A DNA stretch of 64,000 nt from Alkalicoccus urumqiensis (GTDB lineage: Bacteria > Bacillota > Bacilli > Bacillales > Salisediminibacteriaceae): NCBI RefSeq assembly GCF_002993335.1, contig NZ_PVNS01000012.1:41278-105277 (forward strand), given 5' to 3'. The notes beneath the pieces were generated by a model that worked only from the letters and a program-made list of their open reading frames with translations, was not told where the DNA came from and ran no database searches. The position numbers and the translations under genes are program-made. This document shows, one piece after another, positions 41,283 to 49,571 of the stretch (position 1 is its first letter; the number at the start of each line of letters is the position of its first letter).

Positions 41283-41311
41283 ATTCTATATACCCTAAGG
41301 GGTATAGTCAA
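41283..41311 (-). promoter_or_regulatory. sulP promoter with CstR-type operator in the spacer
   Basis: Minus strand: TTGACT (41306-41311), exactly 17 bp, TAGAAT (41283-41288). The inverted repeat ATACCCTAAGGGGTAT (41290-41305) fills the whole spacer, so bound repressor would exclude RNA polymerase. Confidence 0.8.
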
Positions 41312-41437
41312 GTGGCAATTTATCTTACTATTATCCAAGCGCCCAGCGTGTTAAAACCTGCCGGTACCGCTTTGAAGAAAAATGGCCCTCACCATTCACC
41401 GCCTGCAGAAATGCCGGCTGTCGATATATGTAGAAAA

Positions 41438-41467
41438 AAGAGGCGCCCCGGGTTGGGAGCACCTCTT
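41438..41467 (-). terminator. terminator of the quinone oxidoreductase gene
   Basis: AAGAGG and GC/CCC segments pair with CCTCTT and matching bases (two mismatches), with TTTTTTC following on the minus strand; 43 bp beyond the stop at 41510. Confidence 0.65.
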
Positions 41468-41509
41468 CGTTATTTCAACTATTCTGCTTTCTGCATAAAT
41501 CAGGATGAC

Positions 41510-42487
41510 CTACCATTCTGCAACAATTTTCCCCCGAACATGTCTTTCTTCCAGCTGTTGAAGTGCCTTTGGAATATCCACCATCGGCACTTTCTGTGTC
41601 ACATGAACAGACAGTTTTCCATTGGACAGCTTATCGAGCAGCGTACGCCCCATTTCAGCCAGCTTCTGTTCTTCGCGGACGTTCCCCGACTGATAGACGC
41701 TTCCCAGCGCGATATGATGAAAAGATTTGGGGTGGGAAAAATCAATGGATCCATTTATATCGGGAGCACCCGCCATAAATGCGATGCTTCCGTTAAATGA
41801 GAGGGCCCGGAGTGATTCCTCTGCATTCGATCCTCCGACGGTATCCAGTATGTGATCGACACCGGTTCCACCTGTTTCTGTCTGTACCCGGTCTACAAAT
41901 GATTCTTCTTTGTAGTCGATGGCAATGTCGGCCCCGAGCTCTTTCACAAATGCATGATTTTCTTCGGAAGCTGTTGTATATACCGTAAGTCCGTGCTCTT
42001 TGGCAAGCTGAACCGCAAAACTTCCGACTCCTCCTGCACCTGCATGAATAAGAATGGACTCTCCCGGAGCGACACGCATACGGTGAAACAGCGCCTGATA
42101 TGCCGTGAATGCAGCAACCGGAAGGGCAGCAGCATCCGCATAGACAACATTATAAGGAATTTTTACCGCTGTATGAGCCTTTGCTGTTGCAAATTCTGCA
42201 AACGCTCCGCGCGACGTCATATCCTGAAGAAACATAACCGGATCTCCAGGTTCAAAATCCGTCACATCTTCACCTGTACTTTCAACGGTGCCGGCTGCAT
42301 CCAGACCGAGCACATGAGGATATTCCCAGGCAGGTATGCCATTTTCAGCCGATTTGTAATCTACAGGATTTAATCCCGCTGCATGTATGCGGACAAGAAG
42401 TTCTCCTTTTTGCGGAGCAGGAGTATCGACTTCACCGATCTCCATCTCTCTCCATTTTCCGGCTTCCTCTAATAAAAGTGCCTTCAT
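41510..42487 (-). CDS. NADPH:quinone oxidoreductase-like MDR protein
   Basis: A 325-residue zinc-independent medium-chain reductase. GroES-like domain AAGLNPVDYKSAENG and VLGLDAAGTVESTG, then NADPH loop HAGAGGVGSFAVQLA (about residues 148-162) and HILDTVGG. This is the YfmJ/QOR-type arrangement; it reduces quinones or enones. GGAGGCGG precedes the ATG. Single-gene unit. Not part of the sulfur cluster as far as its promoter shows. Confidence 0.9.
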   Translation of the reverse strand: MKALLLEEAGKWREMEIGEVDTPAPQKGELLVRIHAAGLNPVDYKSAENGIPAWEYPHVLGLDAAGTVESTGEDVTDFEPGDPVMFLQDMTSRGAFAEFATAKAHTAVKIPYNVVYADAAALPVAAFTAYQALFHRMRVAPGESILIHAGAGGVGSFAVQLAKEHGLTVYTTASEENHAFVKELGADIAIDYKEESFVDRVQTETGGTGVDHILDTVGGSNAEESLRALSFNGSIAFMAGAPDINGSIDFSHPKSFHHIALGSVYQSGNVREEQKLAEMGRTLLDKLSNGKLSVHVTQKVPMVDIPKALQQLEERHVRGKIVAEW

Positions 42488-42640
42488 TTTATCCGCCTCC
42501 TTTTAAGTTACCAACTGAAATTATACGGAGTGCACAAAGAAGAAAGCAACTAATCTGATTTAAATAGGAAGGTTCTTGTTTTCTTTCGTGTTTCGAGATA
42601 TAGTGTAAGAAGTTTTGGTATAGCATAGAATACAGGGGGG

Positions 42641-42669
42641 CTGTCGGTATTCCAAGTGGAAACCGGCAG
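42641..42669 (+). repeat. leader hairpin upstream of rarD
   Basis: CTGTCGGT-TTCC pairs with GGAA-ACCGGCAG (one G-T pair, one bulged A) around a 4-nt loop, 34 bp before the rarD start. No T-tract follows; it may be a 5'-leader structure. Confidence 0.4.
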
Positions 42670-42702
42670 GCTTCTTTATGACAGAAAGGAGGCGGGTACA
42701 GT

Positions 42703-43599
42703 ATGCTGCAGGATGAGCGTTCAAAAGGGATTGCCGCCGGCATTGGAGCCTATTCGCTCTGGGGGCTGCTGCCGATCTATTGGAAACTGTTAGGCGAAAT
42801 ATCCGCGGGTGAGGTGCTTGCCCACCGCATAGTGTGGTCCTTTCTCTTTCTCATTTTACTCTTTTGGGCACTGAGGAAACTTGGTACGCTGAAAGAAGAC
42901 CTCCGGTACATAAAAGATCACCCGAAAATTTCTGCAGGTATTATGCTTTCCGCCTTTTTTATCAGCATTAACTGGATCTTATTTATTTGGGCAGTGGCAG
43001 CAGAGAGGGTGGTGGAGGTCAGTCTCGGCTACTACATCAACCCGTTGATAAATGTCGTTCTCGGAGTGCTTTTTTTCAAGGAAAGTTTATCCAACAGGCA
43101 GCGGACAGCTGTAGGACTAGCTGTGTGCGGAGTGCTTATACTGACTATATCCTTTGGCCAGATACCTTATGTCGCACTCGCACTTGCATTCAGCTTCGGA
43201 ATGTATGGACTCGTTAAAAAGCAGACACAGATAGGAGCGATGACAGGACTCATATTAGAAACCATGTTTCTTCTGCCACCGGCCATTGTTTATCTGCTGA
43301 TCATCCACCGGGATCTGTCCTCCATCTTATATCTGCCGGATCTATCTACGGCTCTGCTGCTGGCCGGAACGGGAGCTGCGACAGCTGTACCGCTTTTATT
43401 ATTCGGCTCTGCGGCCAGACTGATCCCTCTGTCTCTGCTCGGTTTTCTCCAGTATATTGCGCCTACCTCCATGCTGTTTCTTGGAGTACTCGTTTATGGA
43501 GAACCATTCACTGCAGCGCATGGAGCAGCATTCGCCTTTATCTGGACAGCGCTCCTATTATACTCCATTCGACCAAAAAGAAAGCCGTCTGCAGCATAG
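42703..43599 (+). CDS. rarD: RarD family EamA transporter
   Basis: A 298-residue membrane protein with ten helices. RarD features are AYSLWGLLPIYWKLLGEISAGEVLAHRIVWS-type N-terminus (only the pattern given), INWILFIWAV, and VEVSLGYYINPLINVVLGV. RarD belongs to the drug/metabolite transporter superfamily; its substrate is unknown (historically linked to chloramphenicol sensitivity). The AGGAGGCGG site fixes the ATG. The end lies inside a terminator stem-loop shared with the next gene. Confidence 0.92.
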   Translation: MLQDERSKGIAAGIGAYSLWGLLPIYWKLLGEISAGEVLAHRIVWSFLFLILLFWALRKLGTLKEDLRYIKDHPKISAGIMLSAFFISINWILFIWAVAAERVVEVSLGYYINPLINVVLGVLFFKESLSNRQRTAVGLAVCGVLILTISFGQIPYVALALAFSFGMYGLVKKQTQIGAMTGLILETMFLLPPAIVYLLIIHRDLSSILYLPDLSTALLLAGTGAATAVPLLLFGSAARLIPLSLLGFLQYIAPTSMLFLGVLVYGEPFTAAHGAAFAFIWTALLLYSIRPKRKPSAA

Positions 43600-43612
43600 C
43601 GCAGACGGCTTT
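43581..43612. terminator. bidirectional terminator overlapping the rarD stop
   Basis: AAAGCCGTCTGC / GCAGACGGCTTT, 12 bp; the rarD stop codon is in the 8-nt loop. The minus strand has CTTTTTGG after the stem and so terminates the leftward acetyltransferase transcript as well. Confidence 0.8.
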
Positions 43613-43632
43613 CTATATGATGGATCAGGAAT

Positions 43633-44121
43633 TCAGCTCTGCTCCTGGAGTTTCAGCCGGAAGCGTTTCGTCCGCAGGGGGTGGCCTTCAAAAACCTCAT
43701 CGAACTCGGACTCTTCCCTGAACCCTCTCTGTTTATAAAAGGATTCCGCCTTTTCATTGCCAGCCTCTACATCAACGTGAACTTCATTCACGTTCTGCAT
43801 ATGAGCCCAGAGGTGCCTCATCAGCGCAGAGCCGACCCCTTCTCTCTGTGCTCCCGGCAGCACATAGATCGCCGAGACTTCTGCCGCGTTCGGTGTTTCC
43901 TGAAAGTAACCGGCAAACCCAATCACTCTGCCTGCTTTCTCACAGACGAAAATGTTGGAACGCTGAAGTCGTTTTTCAAGCTGCCTCACATTGTACGCTT
44001 TCTCCAGAAAAGCATCCTGTGTTTTTCTCGGAATCAATTCCTCATACGTATCGTGCCATGACTGAACCGCAATTTCACGAATATCTTCAATGTCTTCTTT
44101 TACTGCTCTTCTGCAGAACAT
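43633..44121 (-). CDS. GNAT-family N-acetyltransferase
   Basis: A 162-residue GNAT enzyme. The N-terminus RRAVKEDIEDIREIAVQSWHDTYEEL (pattern) is that of the protein/small-molecule acetyltransferases of Bacillus; the acetyl-CoA loop is GAQREGVGSALMRHLWAH (about residues 90-107), followed by VHVDVEAGNEKAESFYKQRGF. The substrate is unknown. ATG at 44121 follows AAGGAGGG; the longer open frame overlaps the HD-GYP gene and is not used. It is 16 bp after the HD-GYP gene. Confidence 0.9.
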   Translation of the reverse strand: MFCRRAVKEDIEDIREIAVQSWHDTYEELIPRKTQDAFLEKAYNVRQLEKRLQRSNIFVCEKAGRVIGFAGYFQETPNAAEVSAIYVLPGAQREGVGSALMRHLWAHMQNVNEVHVDVEAGNEKAESFYKQRGFREESEFDEVFEGHPLRTKRFRLKLQEQS

Positions 44122-44137
44122 TACGAATCCCTCCTTG

Positions 44138-45655
44138 TTAAGAATAAAGTTCTCCAGCTGTCCGGTCGAATTCTCTTTTCTCCTGAACGAAGAGTTCCAG
44201 GAAAGCATCTGCAAAAACAGGATCAAACTGCGTCCCACGGCCGTGCTCAATAATTCGGAGCGCCTCTTCTCTGGATCTCCCCTTCAAATAAGGGCGGTCC
44301 GAAGTCATAGCATCAAACGAATCCGCTACACAAAGAAGACGACCAAGCTCCGGAATATCCCGTCCGCTCAGCCCATCGGGATATCCGCCCCCGTCGAAAC
44401 GTTCGTGGTGATGCCGGACCCCCGCAAGAACAGGCTTTAACTCCTCAGGAAGCTGTGCCTGCAGAAGCATTTTTTCGCCGATAACGGGATGTTCTTTCAT
44501 AAGTTGAAATTCTTCATTGGTAAGACGCTCCCGTTTCAGCAGTACTTCATCGCGGATACCAATTTTACCGATATCGTGAAGCAGCGCTGCTTTACGGACA
44601 ATGTCTTTATTCGTTTTTGTATACCCGACCTTTTCAGCAATTTTTACAGCATAATCCGCCACCCGCTCTGCGTGACCGGCCGTATACTCATCCCGGGCAT
44701 CGAGCGTAACAGCGAAAATCGCAAAAACGCTGTTTAACAGGGCGTCATTTTTTTCATCCCGTTCCTGAATTCCTTCGACCATATTATTAAATCCGTGGAC
44801 CAGGTCATCAAATTCATCGGAATACGATTTGTCCATCTGTTCAAATGTTCCTTCACTGACGAGCAGAAACTGCTGCTGAATAGCCTCCAACGGCTCCCGG
44901 ATGTTTTTGTACAATAGATAGGCTCCCAGAAGCGACACCGCAATAACTACTGCCAGAATGACAACAGCCCATGTCCAGAAAGAGGCAGGGTCCACTTCAC
45001 CGCCAGTTTCAAGGGATCGAATTTCGAGTGCCATAAGAAGAAGACTTACAGGAAAAACAGCGGTGAAAAACACACTGATAAACAGCTTCGTACGAAATCG
45101 GACATAAAAAGCCCGGTGAAGCGTGAGGGACTTCCCAAACCGGTCTCTATACAGCCTCATAATCTCTTCTGCAAATTTTCTGGAAGGGCCTGCTGTCAGG
45201 AAAAACTCCACCATGGCATGCATAACAGCAATCAGCAGCGCGCCGATCCATGCATACAAAAAATAAATCCATTCCAGCTGAACGAAACCGTTCGTGGCTG
45301 CCGCCCATGTTAACAGGGAGGCAGGAATACCAAGACCGAACAAATGCGGTCCGAGAATCCGCCTGACAGTAAGAAGCGGGAATCGATGAGCCTGAATGAA
45401 AGCACGCTGCAGCACGCTCTCTTCTTCATTCCCTGCGGAAACTTCTATTAATGGCCGTGCATGCTTTCTGTATAATGCGTACTCACTCAAAAGCATGACA
45501 ACGACAGAAATCGAAATAATAATCAGGAAAACGACTATTTCATACGTATTCAGACGCAGCGTCTGAAAAAGCAGGACACCGCCAACCCCAAATACAGCCA
45601 AAAGCGATCCTGTCAGGTAGCTTTTCAGAATCTCCTTTTGAAAGCGATGAAACAT
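44138..45655 (-). CDS. membrane HD-GYP cyclic-di-GMP phosphodiesterase with HAMP domain
   Basis: A 505-residue protein. Six or so membrane helices in residues 15-265, a HAMP-like segment (about 265-320; LVSEGTFEQMDKSYSDEFDDL), then an HD-GYP domain (330-500) with complete motifs: AVTLDARDEYTAGHAERV, LLHDIGKIGI, and HHERFDGGGYPDGLSG. It should hydrolyse cyclic di-GMP at the membrane, opposing the cyclase at 11909-13486. ATG at 45655 has an AAAGGA site; upstream in-frame codons lack one. Followed by the GNAT gene in the same direction. Confidence 0.92.
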   Translation of the reverse strand: MFHRFQKEILKSYLTGSLLAVFGVGGVLLFQTLRLNTYEIVVFLIIISISVVVMLLSEYALYRKHARPLIEVSAGNEEESVLQRAFIQAHRFPLLTVRRILGPHLFGLGIPASLLTWAAATNGFVQLEWIYFLYAWIGALLIAVMHAMVEFFLTAGPSRKFAEEIMRLYRDRFGKSLTLHRAFYVRFRTKLFISVFFTAVFPVSLLLMALEIRSLETGGEVDPASFWTWAVVILAVVIAVSLLGAYLLYKNIREPLEAIQQQFLLVSEGTFEQMDKSYSDEFDDLVHGFNNMVEGIQERDEKNDALLNSVFAIFAVTLDARDEYTAGHAERVADYAVKIAEKVGYTKTNKDIVRKAALLHDIGKIGIRDEVLLKRERLTNEEFQLMKEHPVIGEKMLLQAQLPEELKPVLAGVRHHHERFDGGGYPDGLSGRDIPELGRLLCVADSFDAMTSDRPYLKGRSREEALRIIEHGRGTQFDPVFADAFLELFVQEKREFDRTAGELYS

Positions 45656-45780
45656 GACGGTGTCCTTTCTGCCGGAAAAATGTTTCCAGCGGCTGAATTC
45701 AAATCCGGAAATTATATACTTCGACGCGGAGGACCGCATTTCCTGCTTCATATACCAGCACCTTCGAAAATACTGCAGTC

Positions 45781-46533
45781 CTATCTGTAAATGGACTGCA
45801 GTGTGCGCTGATTCATATCGCCGGGCTTCCCGTCAAAGACAAGTTCCCCCTCATACAGACCGATAATCCGGTCTGCGTAGGCAGATGCCAATTCCACATC
45901 GTGGACGTTGACGATGGTTGTTAAATCCCGATCTTCATGCAGCCTGCGCAGAAGTTGAAAAATATGATCCGATGTCGTCGGATCCAGACTGGCTACCGGT
46001 TCATCCCCAAGGAGGACCGCGGGTTCCTGAACCATCGCTCTCGCAATACCGACACGCTGCTTCTGGCCGCCGCTCAAACGCTCCACTCTCCGCCCGGCAT
46101 ATTCTAAGAGACCTACTTCACTTAAATAATGTTCTGCTGTTTCCTTTTCCTGATCGCTGAAAATACCGAGCAGGTTTTTCCACGATGGTCTGTGGCCGAA
46201 CCGCCCCGTATATACATTCTGCAGCACGGAGAGACGCGGTATCAGATGGAAATGCTGAAAAATCATGCCGATATCCGCACGTACACTTCGTATCTGCTTT
46301 TCACTCAGGCCGGCCAGGTCTTTATTCAGTACCTGCACACTGCCTTCCTGCAGAGGCTGAAGCGCATTAATCGTTCGGATGAACGTAGATTTACCCGCAC
46401 CACTTCTCCCCAGTACACAGATAAATTCACCCTGTTTTACAGTCAGATTAATATTTTTCAGCGCAGGGTCTGCACCTTCTTCATAAATTACTGACGCGTC
46501 GGCCAACTGAATAACTTTCTGCTCCTCTGTCAT
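45781..46533 (-). CDS. phnC: phosphonate/phosphite-type ABC transporter ATP-binding protein
   Basis: A 250-residue ABC ATPase with intact GRSGAGKST Walker A, signature LSGGQKQRVGIARAM, and Walker B AVLLGDEPVASLDP. The PhnC subfamily shows in IGMIFQHFHLIPRLSVLQNV and the SDHIFQLLRRLHEDRDLTTIVNVHDVELA end. It powers uptake by PhnE with PhnD. Its ATG shares a base with the phnE stop (TAATG). Last gene of a six-gene leftward operon. Confidence 0.92.
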   Translation of the reverse strand: MTEEQKVIQLADASVIYEEGADPALKNINLTVKQGEFICVLGRSGAGKSTFIRTINALQPLQEGSVQVLNKDLAGLSEKQIRSVRADIGMIFQHFHLIPRLSVLQNVYTGRFGHRPSWKNLLGIFSDQEKETAEHYLSEVGLLEYAGRRVERLSGGQKQRVGIARAMVQEPAVLLGDEPVASLDPTTSDHIFQLLRRLHEDRDLTTIVNVHDVELASAYADRIIGLYEGELVFDGKPGDMNQRTLQSIYR

Positions 46534-47294
46534 TAAATCACCCTCTTACGCACGATGCCGCCGGTTACATCCACGATAATGACCATCACCATAATAAGTA
46601 CGATAGCTGTCGCCATAGACTCATAGGCAAAGCTGTTATAATAATTGATCAAGCTCTGTCCCAATCCACCGCCGCCGATCATACCTAGAACAAGTGATGT
46701 ACGGATCGCCACTTCAAACCGGTAGAAATAGTGTGACAGCACATTCGGCCAAATCTGCGGCAGAATAGAGAAAATCTGGCCTGCCCTTCTCCCGGCTCCG
46801 ACAGACATCATCGCCTCCTGCGGCCCTTTATCCGAGGATTCCACCAGTTCGGCAATCAATTTGCCGAGAACGGAAACATTGTGAAAGAAGATAGCCAGGA
46901 GTGCTGCAAACGGCCCAAGTCCCAGAGAAGCGACAAAAACGAGACCGAACACAATTTCCGGGATTGAGCGGACGAGACTGAGAAAAGAGCGGATTCCGTA
47001 AAATCCAGCTCTTGATCTCGATGTATTTTCAGCAGCGAGAAGACTGACAGGCAGGGCAATCAACAGCGCTGCAAATGTTCCCAGGAAAGCTACAGAGAGC
47101 GTAATAAGAGACTGCTCCAGCAGATAAGGCATTAAGTTCCACTGAAGACTTGCAAAATTTTCACGGATAAAATCAATCGTATTAGACTGATCCAGCAGTC
47201 CGCTCAGTGAAAATTCCGAACCTATACCGCTTAATACAAGGGCAGCGGCTATAAGTACTGCGTATACAATAAATCGTTTTCGGATCCAAACCAT
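46533..47294 (-). CDS. phnE: phosphonate/phosphite-type ABC transporter permease
   Basis: A 253-residue permease with six membrane helices and the inner-membrane EAA-type loop (PQEAMMSVGAGRRAGQIFSILPQIWPNV, family pattern). PhnE marks are IPEIVFGLVFVASLGLGPFAAL and GMIGGGGLGQ. Only one permease gene is present, so it may act as a homodimer. GGAGCAGC precedes the ATG, 29 bp after phnD. Confidence 0.92.
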   Translation of the reverse strand: MVWIRKRFIVYAVLIAAALVLSGIGSEFSLSGLLDQSNTIDFIRENFASLQWNLMPYLLEQSLITLSVAFLGTFAALLIALPVSLLAAENTSRSRAGFYGIRSFLSLVRSIPEIVFGLVFVASLGLGPFAALLAIFFHNVSVLGKLIAELVESSDKGPQEAMMSVGAGRRAGQIFSILPQIWPNVLSHYFYRFEVAIRTSLVLGMIGGGGLGQSLINYYNSFAYESMATAIVLIMVMVIIVDVTGGIVRKRVI

Positions 47295-47323
47295 GCGCTG
47301 CTCCTTTTCCCCTTACATTAGTA

Positions 47324-48271
47324 TCAGTCTTCCAAAGATTCCGGATCAAGCAGATCGAAGGATCTTGCTGCATCCATAATGCTCTCATATTCATCGTGGG
47401 ATGCTTCCACAAAGGAGTCCGCACCGCCGAATATACTCAATATTTCCTCATCTTCAATGGACAAGAAAGCTTCACGTACAGCATCCTTCTCTTCATCGGA
47501 CGTTCCTTCCGGGACAGCCCATGGATATTGATACAGCTGATCGGATTCCCAGATAATTTTGTAGTCGTCTTCGTTGATCATGCCTTCGTCGATCAACTGA
47601 GTGAAAATGGCAGAATCGATAGCGCCTGCATCGACGTCTCCTTCGGCTACGACGGTTGCCGTAATGTCATGGGAGCCGGTAAAGCGGACGCTGTTAAATT
47701 CATACTCCCCTTCATTTTCATAGACGCCCTGCTGCTTTAATTCATAACCCGGGATAACGAATCCGGATGTAGAGGACTGGCTTCCGAAAGCAAAGTCGAT
47801 GTTTTCCGCATCATCAATGAGGCTGTCCAGGTCGTCCCACGGTGCATCCGGCTGTGTAATCATATAGGAGTAGTAGTAAGGCTCTCCGTTGACATTCTGA
47901 GTGATAACCGCTTCGGCACCGCTGGTTTCGTGTGCAATCAGGTATGTCGTCGGACCGAAGTAGGCAAGATCCACGTGGCCGTAGTTAATAGCCTCGACCA
48001 CCGCGTTATAGCTTGGATAGTGTTCTACTTCCACTTCCTGATCCATTTCTGCTGCAAGGTGCTCTTCCAGTGCTGTCAGGCCATCCTGCATTTCACCAAC
48101 GGACTGCGAAGGAATAACCGCCACCTCAAAAACATCGTCCGAGGAATTATTCCCGCCCGTGTTTTCCCCGGCGTTACTTCCTCCTGCTTCATTTTCTTCC
48201 GTATTGTCTGTGCCGCATCCGGCAAGTACCAGCATACCTCCTGCTGTTACTGCTGCTGTTTTCCAATTCAT
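47324..48271 (-). CDS. phnD: phosphonate/phosphite-type substrate-binding lipoprotein
   Basis: A 315-residue lipoprotein: signal peptide with lipobox LVLAGC (Cys about residue 19), a 25-residue Asn/Gly/Glu-rich linker, and a PhnD-type binding domain (AVIPSQSVGEMQDGLTALEEHL; SYNAVVEAINYGHVDLAYFGP; GSQSSTSGFVIPGYEL; GSHDITATVVAEGDVDAG). It should bind phosphonate, phosphite or a similar oxyanion outside the cell. The domain is very acidic, as in salt-adapted proteins. Its start overlaps the previous gene by 4 nt. Confidence 0.9.
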   Translation of the reverse strand: MNWKTAAVTAGGMLVLAGCGTDNTEENEAGGSNAGENTGGNNSSDDVFEVAVIPSQSVGEMQDGLTALEEHLAAEMDQEVEVEHYPSYNAVVEAINYGHVDLAYFGPTTYLIAHETSGAEAVITQNVNGEPYYYSYMITQPDAPWDDLDSLIDDAENIDFAFGSQSSTSGFVIPGYELKQQGVYENEGEYEFNSVRFTGSHDITATVVAEGDVDAGAIDSAIFTQLIDEGMINEDDYKIIWESDQLYQYPWAVPEGTSDEEKDAVREAFLSIEDEEILSIFGGADSFVEASHDEYESIMDAARSFDLLDPESLED

Positions 48272-48585
48272 GATTCATCTCTTCCTTTCATATGTGCTTT
48301 TTTATAAACCACTTCACCAAGTGTATCATTTCCAAATAATGAAAGCACTTGTATCACTGTTTCCGAGGATACTTCCCCTGCTTCTTCTTTTGGTACGGCA
48401 AGTTTGACCGCTTCCTGAAGCACAGGATTTACAGCCGTACCGTAAGCTTCGCGGTATACAGATTCAGGATCCAGGCCATTGTTAATGCACCACTGCGAAA
48501 ACACCATGGCCATCATCGTTTCATCCTGCCGGAAGCTGTCAATGACGCGCTGCTCCATTTCTTTTTTACTTTCGTTTTCATCCAT
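48268..48585 (-). CDS. hypothetical protein in phn operon, 105 residues
   Basis: No family recognised. It is soluble, acidic and helical (MDENESKKEMEQRVIDSFR; TMMAMVFSQWCINNGLDPESVYREAYG). Its stop overlaps the phnD start (ATGA), and its own start overlaps the 88-residue gene by 8 nt, so it is firmly in the operon. The position suggests a role tied to the transporter or to flavin-dependent use of the substrate, but that is a guess. Confidence 0.7.
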   Translation of the reverse strand: MDENESKKEMEQRVIDSFRQDETMMAMVFSQWCINNGLDPESVYREAYGTAVNPVLQEAVKLAVPKEEAGEVSSETVIQVLSLFGNDTLGEVVYKKAHMKGRDES

Positions 48586-48844
48586 TTCGTTCTGCCTCCT
48601 TTACTGATGCTCTCCGGGACAGACGCATTTCATAATTATCCAGCAGACCGAGCATATCATTAATCATTTTCTCCATTGTCACGAGGTCATCCCTTGTAAC
48701 GACAGGATCTGCATCAGACCATTTCACGGTATAAATGAAATAATAGGAAGGAAAGGACCGGAAGATCACCGTGGAATTAGGAAAGGCAGAGAAAATGGCT
48801 TTAATCTGATACCTGCGCCCGTAGCTCCAATCTACCAGCTCCAT
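48578..48844 (-). CDS. hypothetical protein in phn operon, 88 residues
   Basis: No family recognised. Aromatic and basic first half (WSYGRRYQIKAIFSAFPNSTVIFRSF pattern) and a helical second half (VTMEKMINDMLGLLDNYEMRLSR). ATG at 48844 has a perfect AAGGAGG site; the site begins in the end of the upstream FMN reductase gene (stop at 48856), so it is coupled to it. It overlaps the 105-residue gene by 8 nt. Confidence 0.68.
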   Translation of the reverse strand: MELVDWSYGRRYQIKAIFSAFPNSTVIFRSFPSYYFIYTVKWSDADPVVTRDDLVTMEKMINDMLGLLDNYEMRLSRRASVKEAERNG

Positions 48845-48855
48845 GAAAAACCTCC

Positions 48856-49389
48856 TTACTCCTGCACCCAATTATCAAACGCCTGCAGAGCCTTATCGAT
48901 CCGGGATAACGTGGCTTCATCATTCAGTTCTCCGTCATCGCTCAGTTTTTTCGGCGCTGCTCCAATAAACAGTTCCGGCTGCGGCAGTACCCATGCACCG
49001 CACGCCTGGAGAACCTGACGCAGGTGAGCCTGTGAAAATGCTGTTCCCTGTGCCATCGGGGAAGCACCCATTAACAGTATTTTTTTCGATTCCAATACGT
49101 TTCGTACGGACATACTGCCCGCCCAGTCCAGCGCATTTTTTAACACGCCTGGAATGCTGTGGGAATATTCCGGAGTAATAATGATAATCGCTTCCGCTCC
49201 TGCGAGGAGATCTTTAAATTGCTGTACAGCTTCCGGATCTCCGTTTTCTTCCAGATCTCCGTTAAACAATGGAAGATCGATGGATGCGTGCTTTAGTTTT
49301 CTGCTGGATGCTTTCTCTACATAACGTGCTACTGCTTTGTTTACGGAATTCGTCCGCAGACTTCCAGTTATTACGGCATAGTAGGCCAT
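48856..49389 (-). CDS. NADPH-dependent FMN reductase
   Basis: A 177-residue flavodoxin-fold NADPH:FMN oxidoreductase (YhdA/SsuE-like). FMN phosphate loop GSLRTNSVNKAVA, and the family motif TPEYSHSIPGVLKNALDW (about residues 75-92), then MGASPMAQGTAFSQAHLRQVL. It delivers reduced flavin or reduces azo/quinone compounds. It heads the operon that ends in phnD-phnE-phnC; a link to a flavin-dependent monooxygenase would fit but none is in the window. Confidence 0.9.
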   Translation of the reverse strand: MAYYAVITGSLRTNSVNKAVARYVEKASSRKLKHASIDLPLFNGDLEENGDPEAVQQFKDLLAGAEAIIIITPEYSHSIPGVLKNALDWAGSMSVRNVLESKKILLMGASPMAQGTAFSQAHLRQVLQACGAWVLPQPELFIGAAPKKLSDDGELNDEATLSRIDKALQAFDNWVQE

Positions 49390-49571
49390 TCGTCCATCTC
49401 CTTTTATTCATGTCAGTATGTGCTCATTTGTTTTTTTGTATAGCAGCGGGTAGAATAATGATCGGGAGTATTTCAAGACTCGAAATAATGATTTTGATTC
49501 GCCCGGACTGCTTCCGTTTTTCGCCTATCAGATTCATGATACCTTCCGTCATTCTATCAGGAGGACATAAA

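Noticed and set aside
49269..49571. N-terminal extension of the MFS exporter by 101 residues
   Set aside because: It runs antisense through the FMN reductase gene and lacks a ribosome site; ATG at 49572 has AGGAGG.
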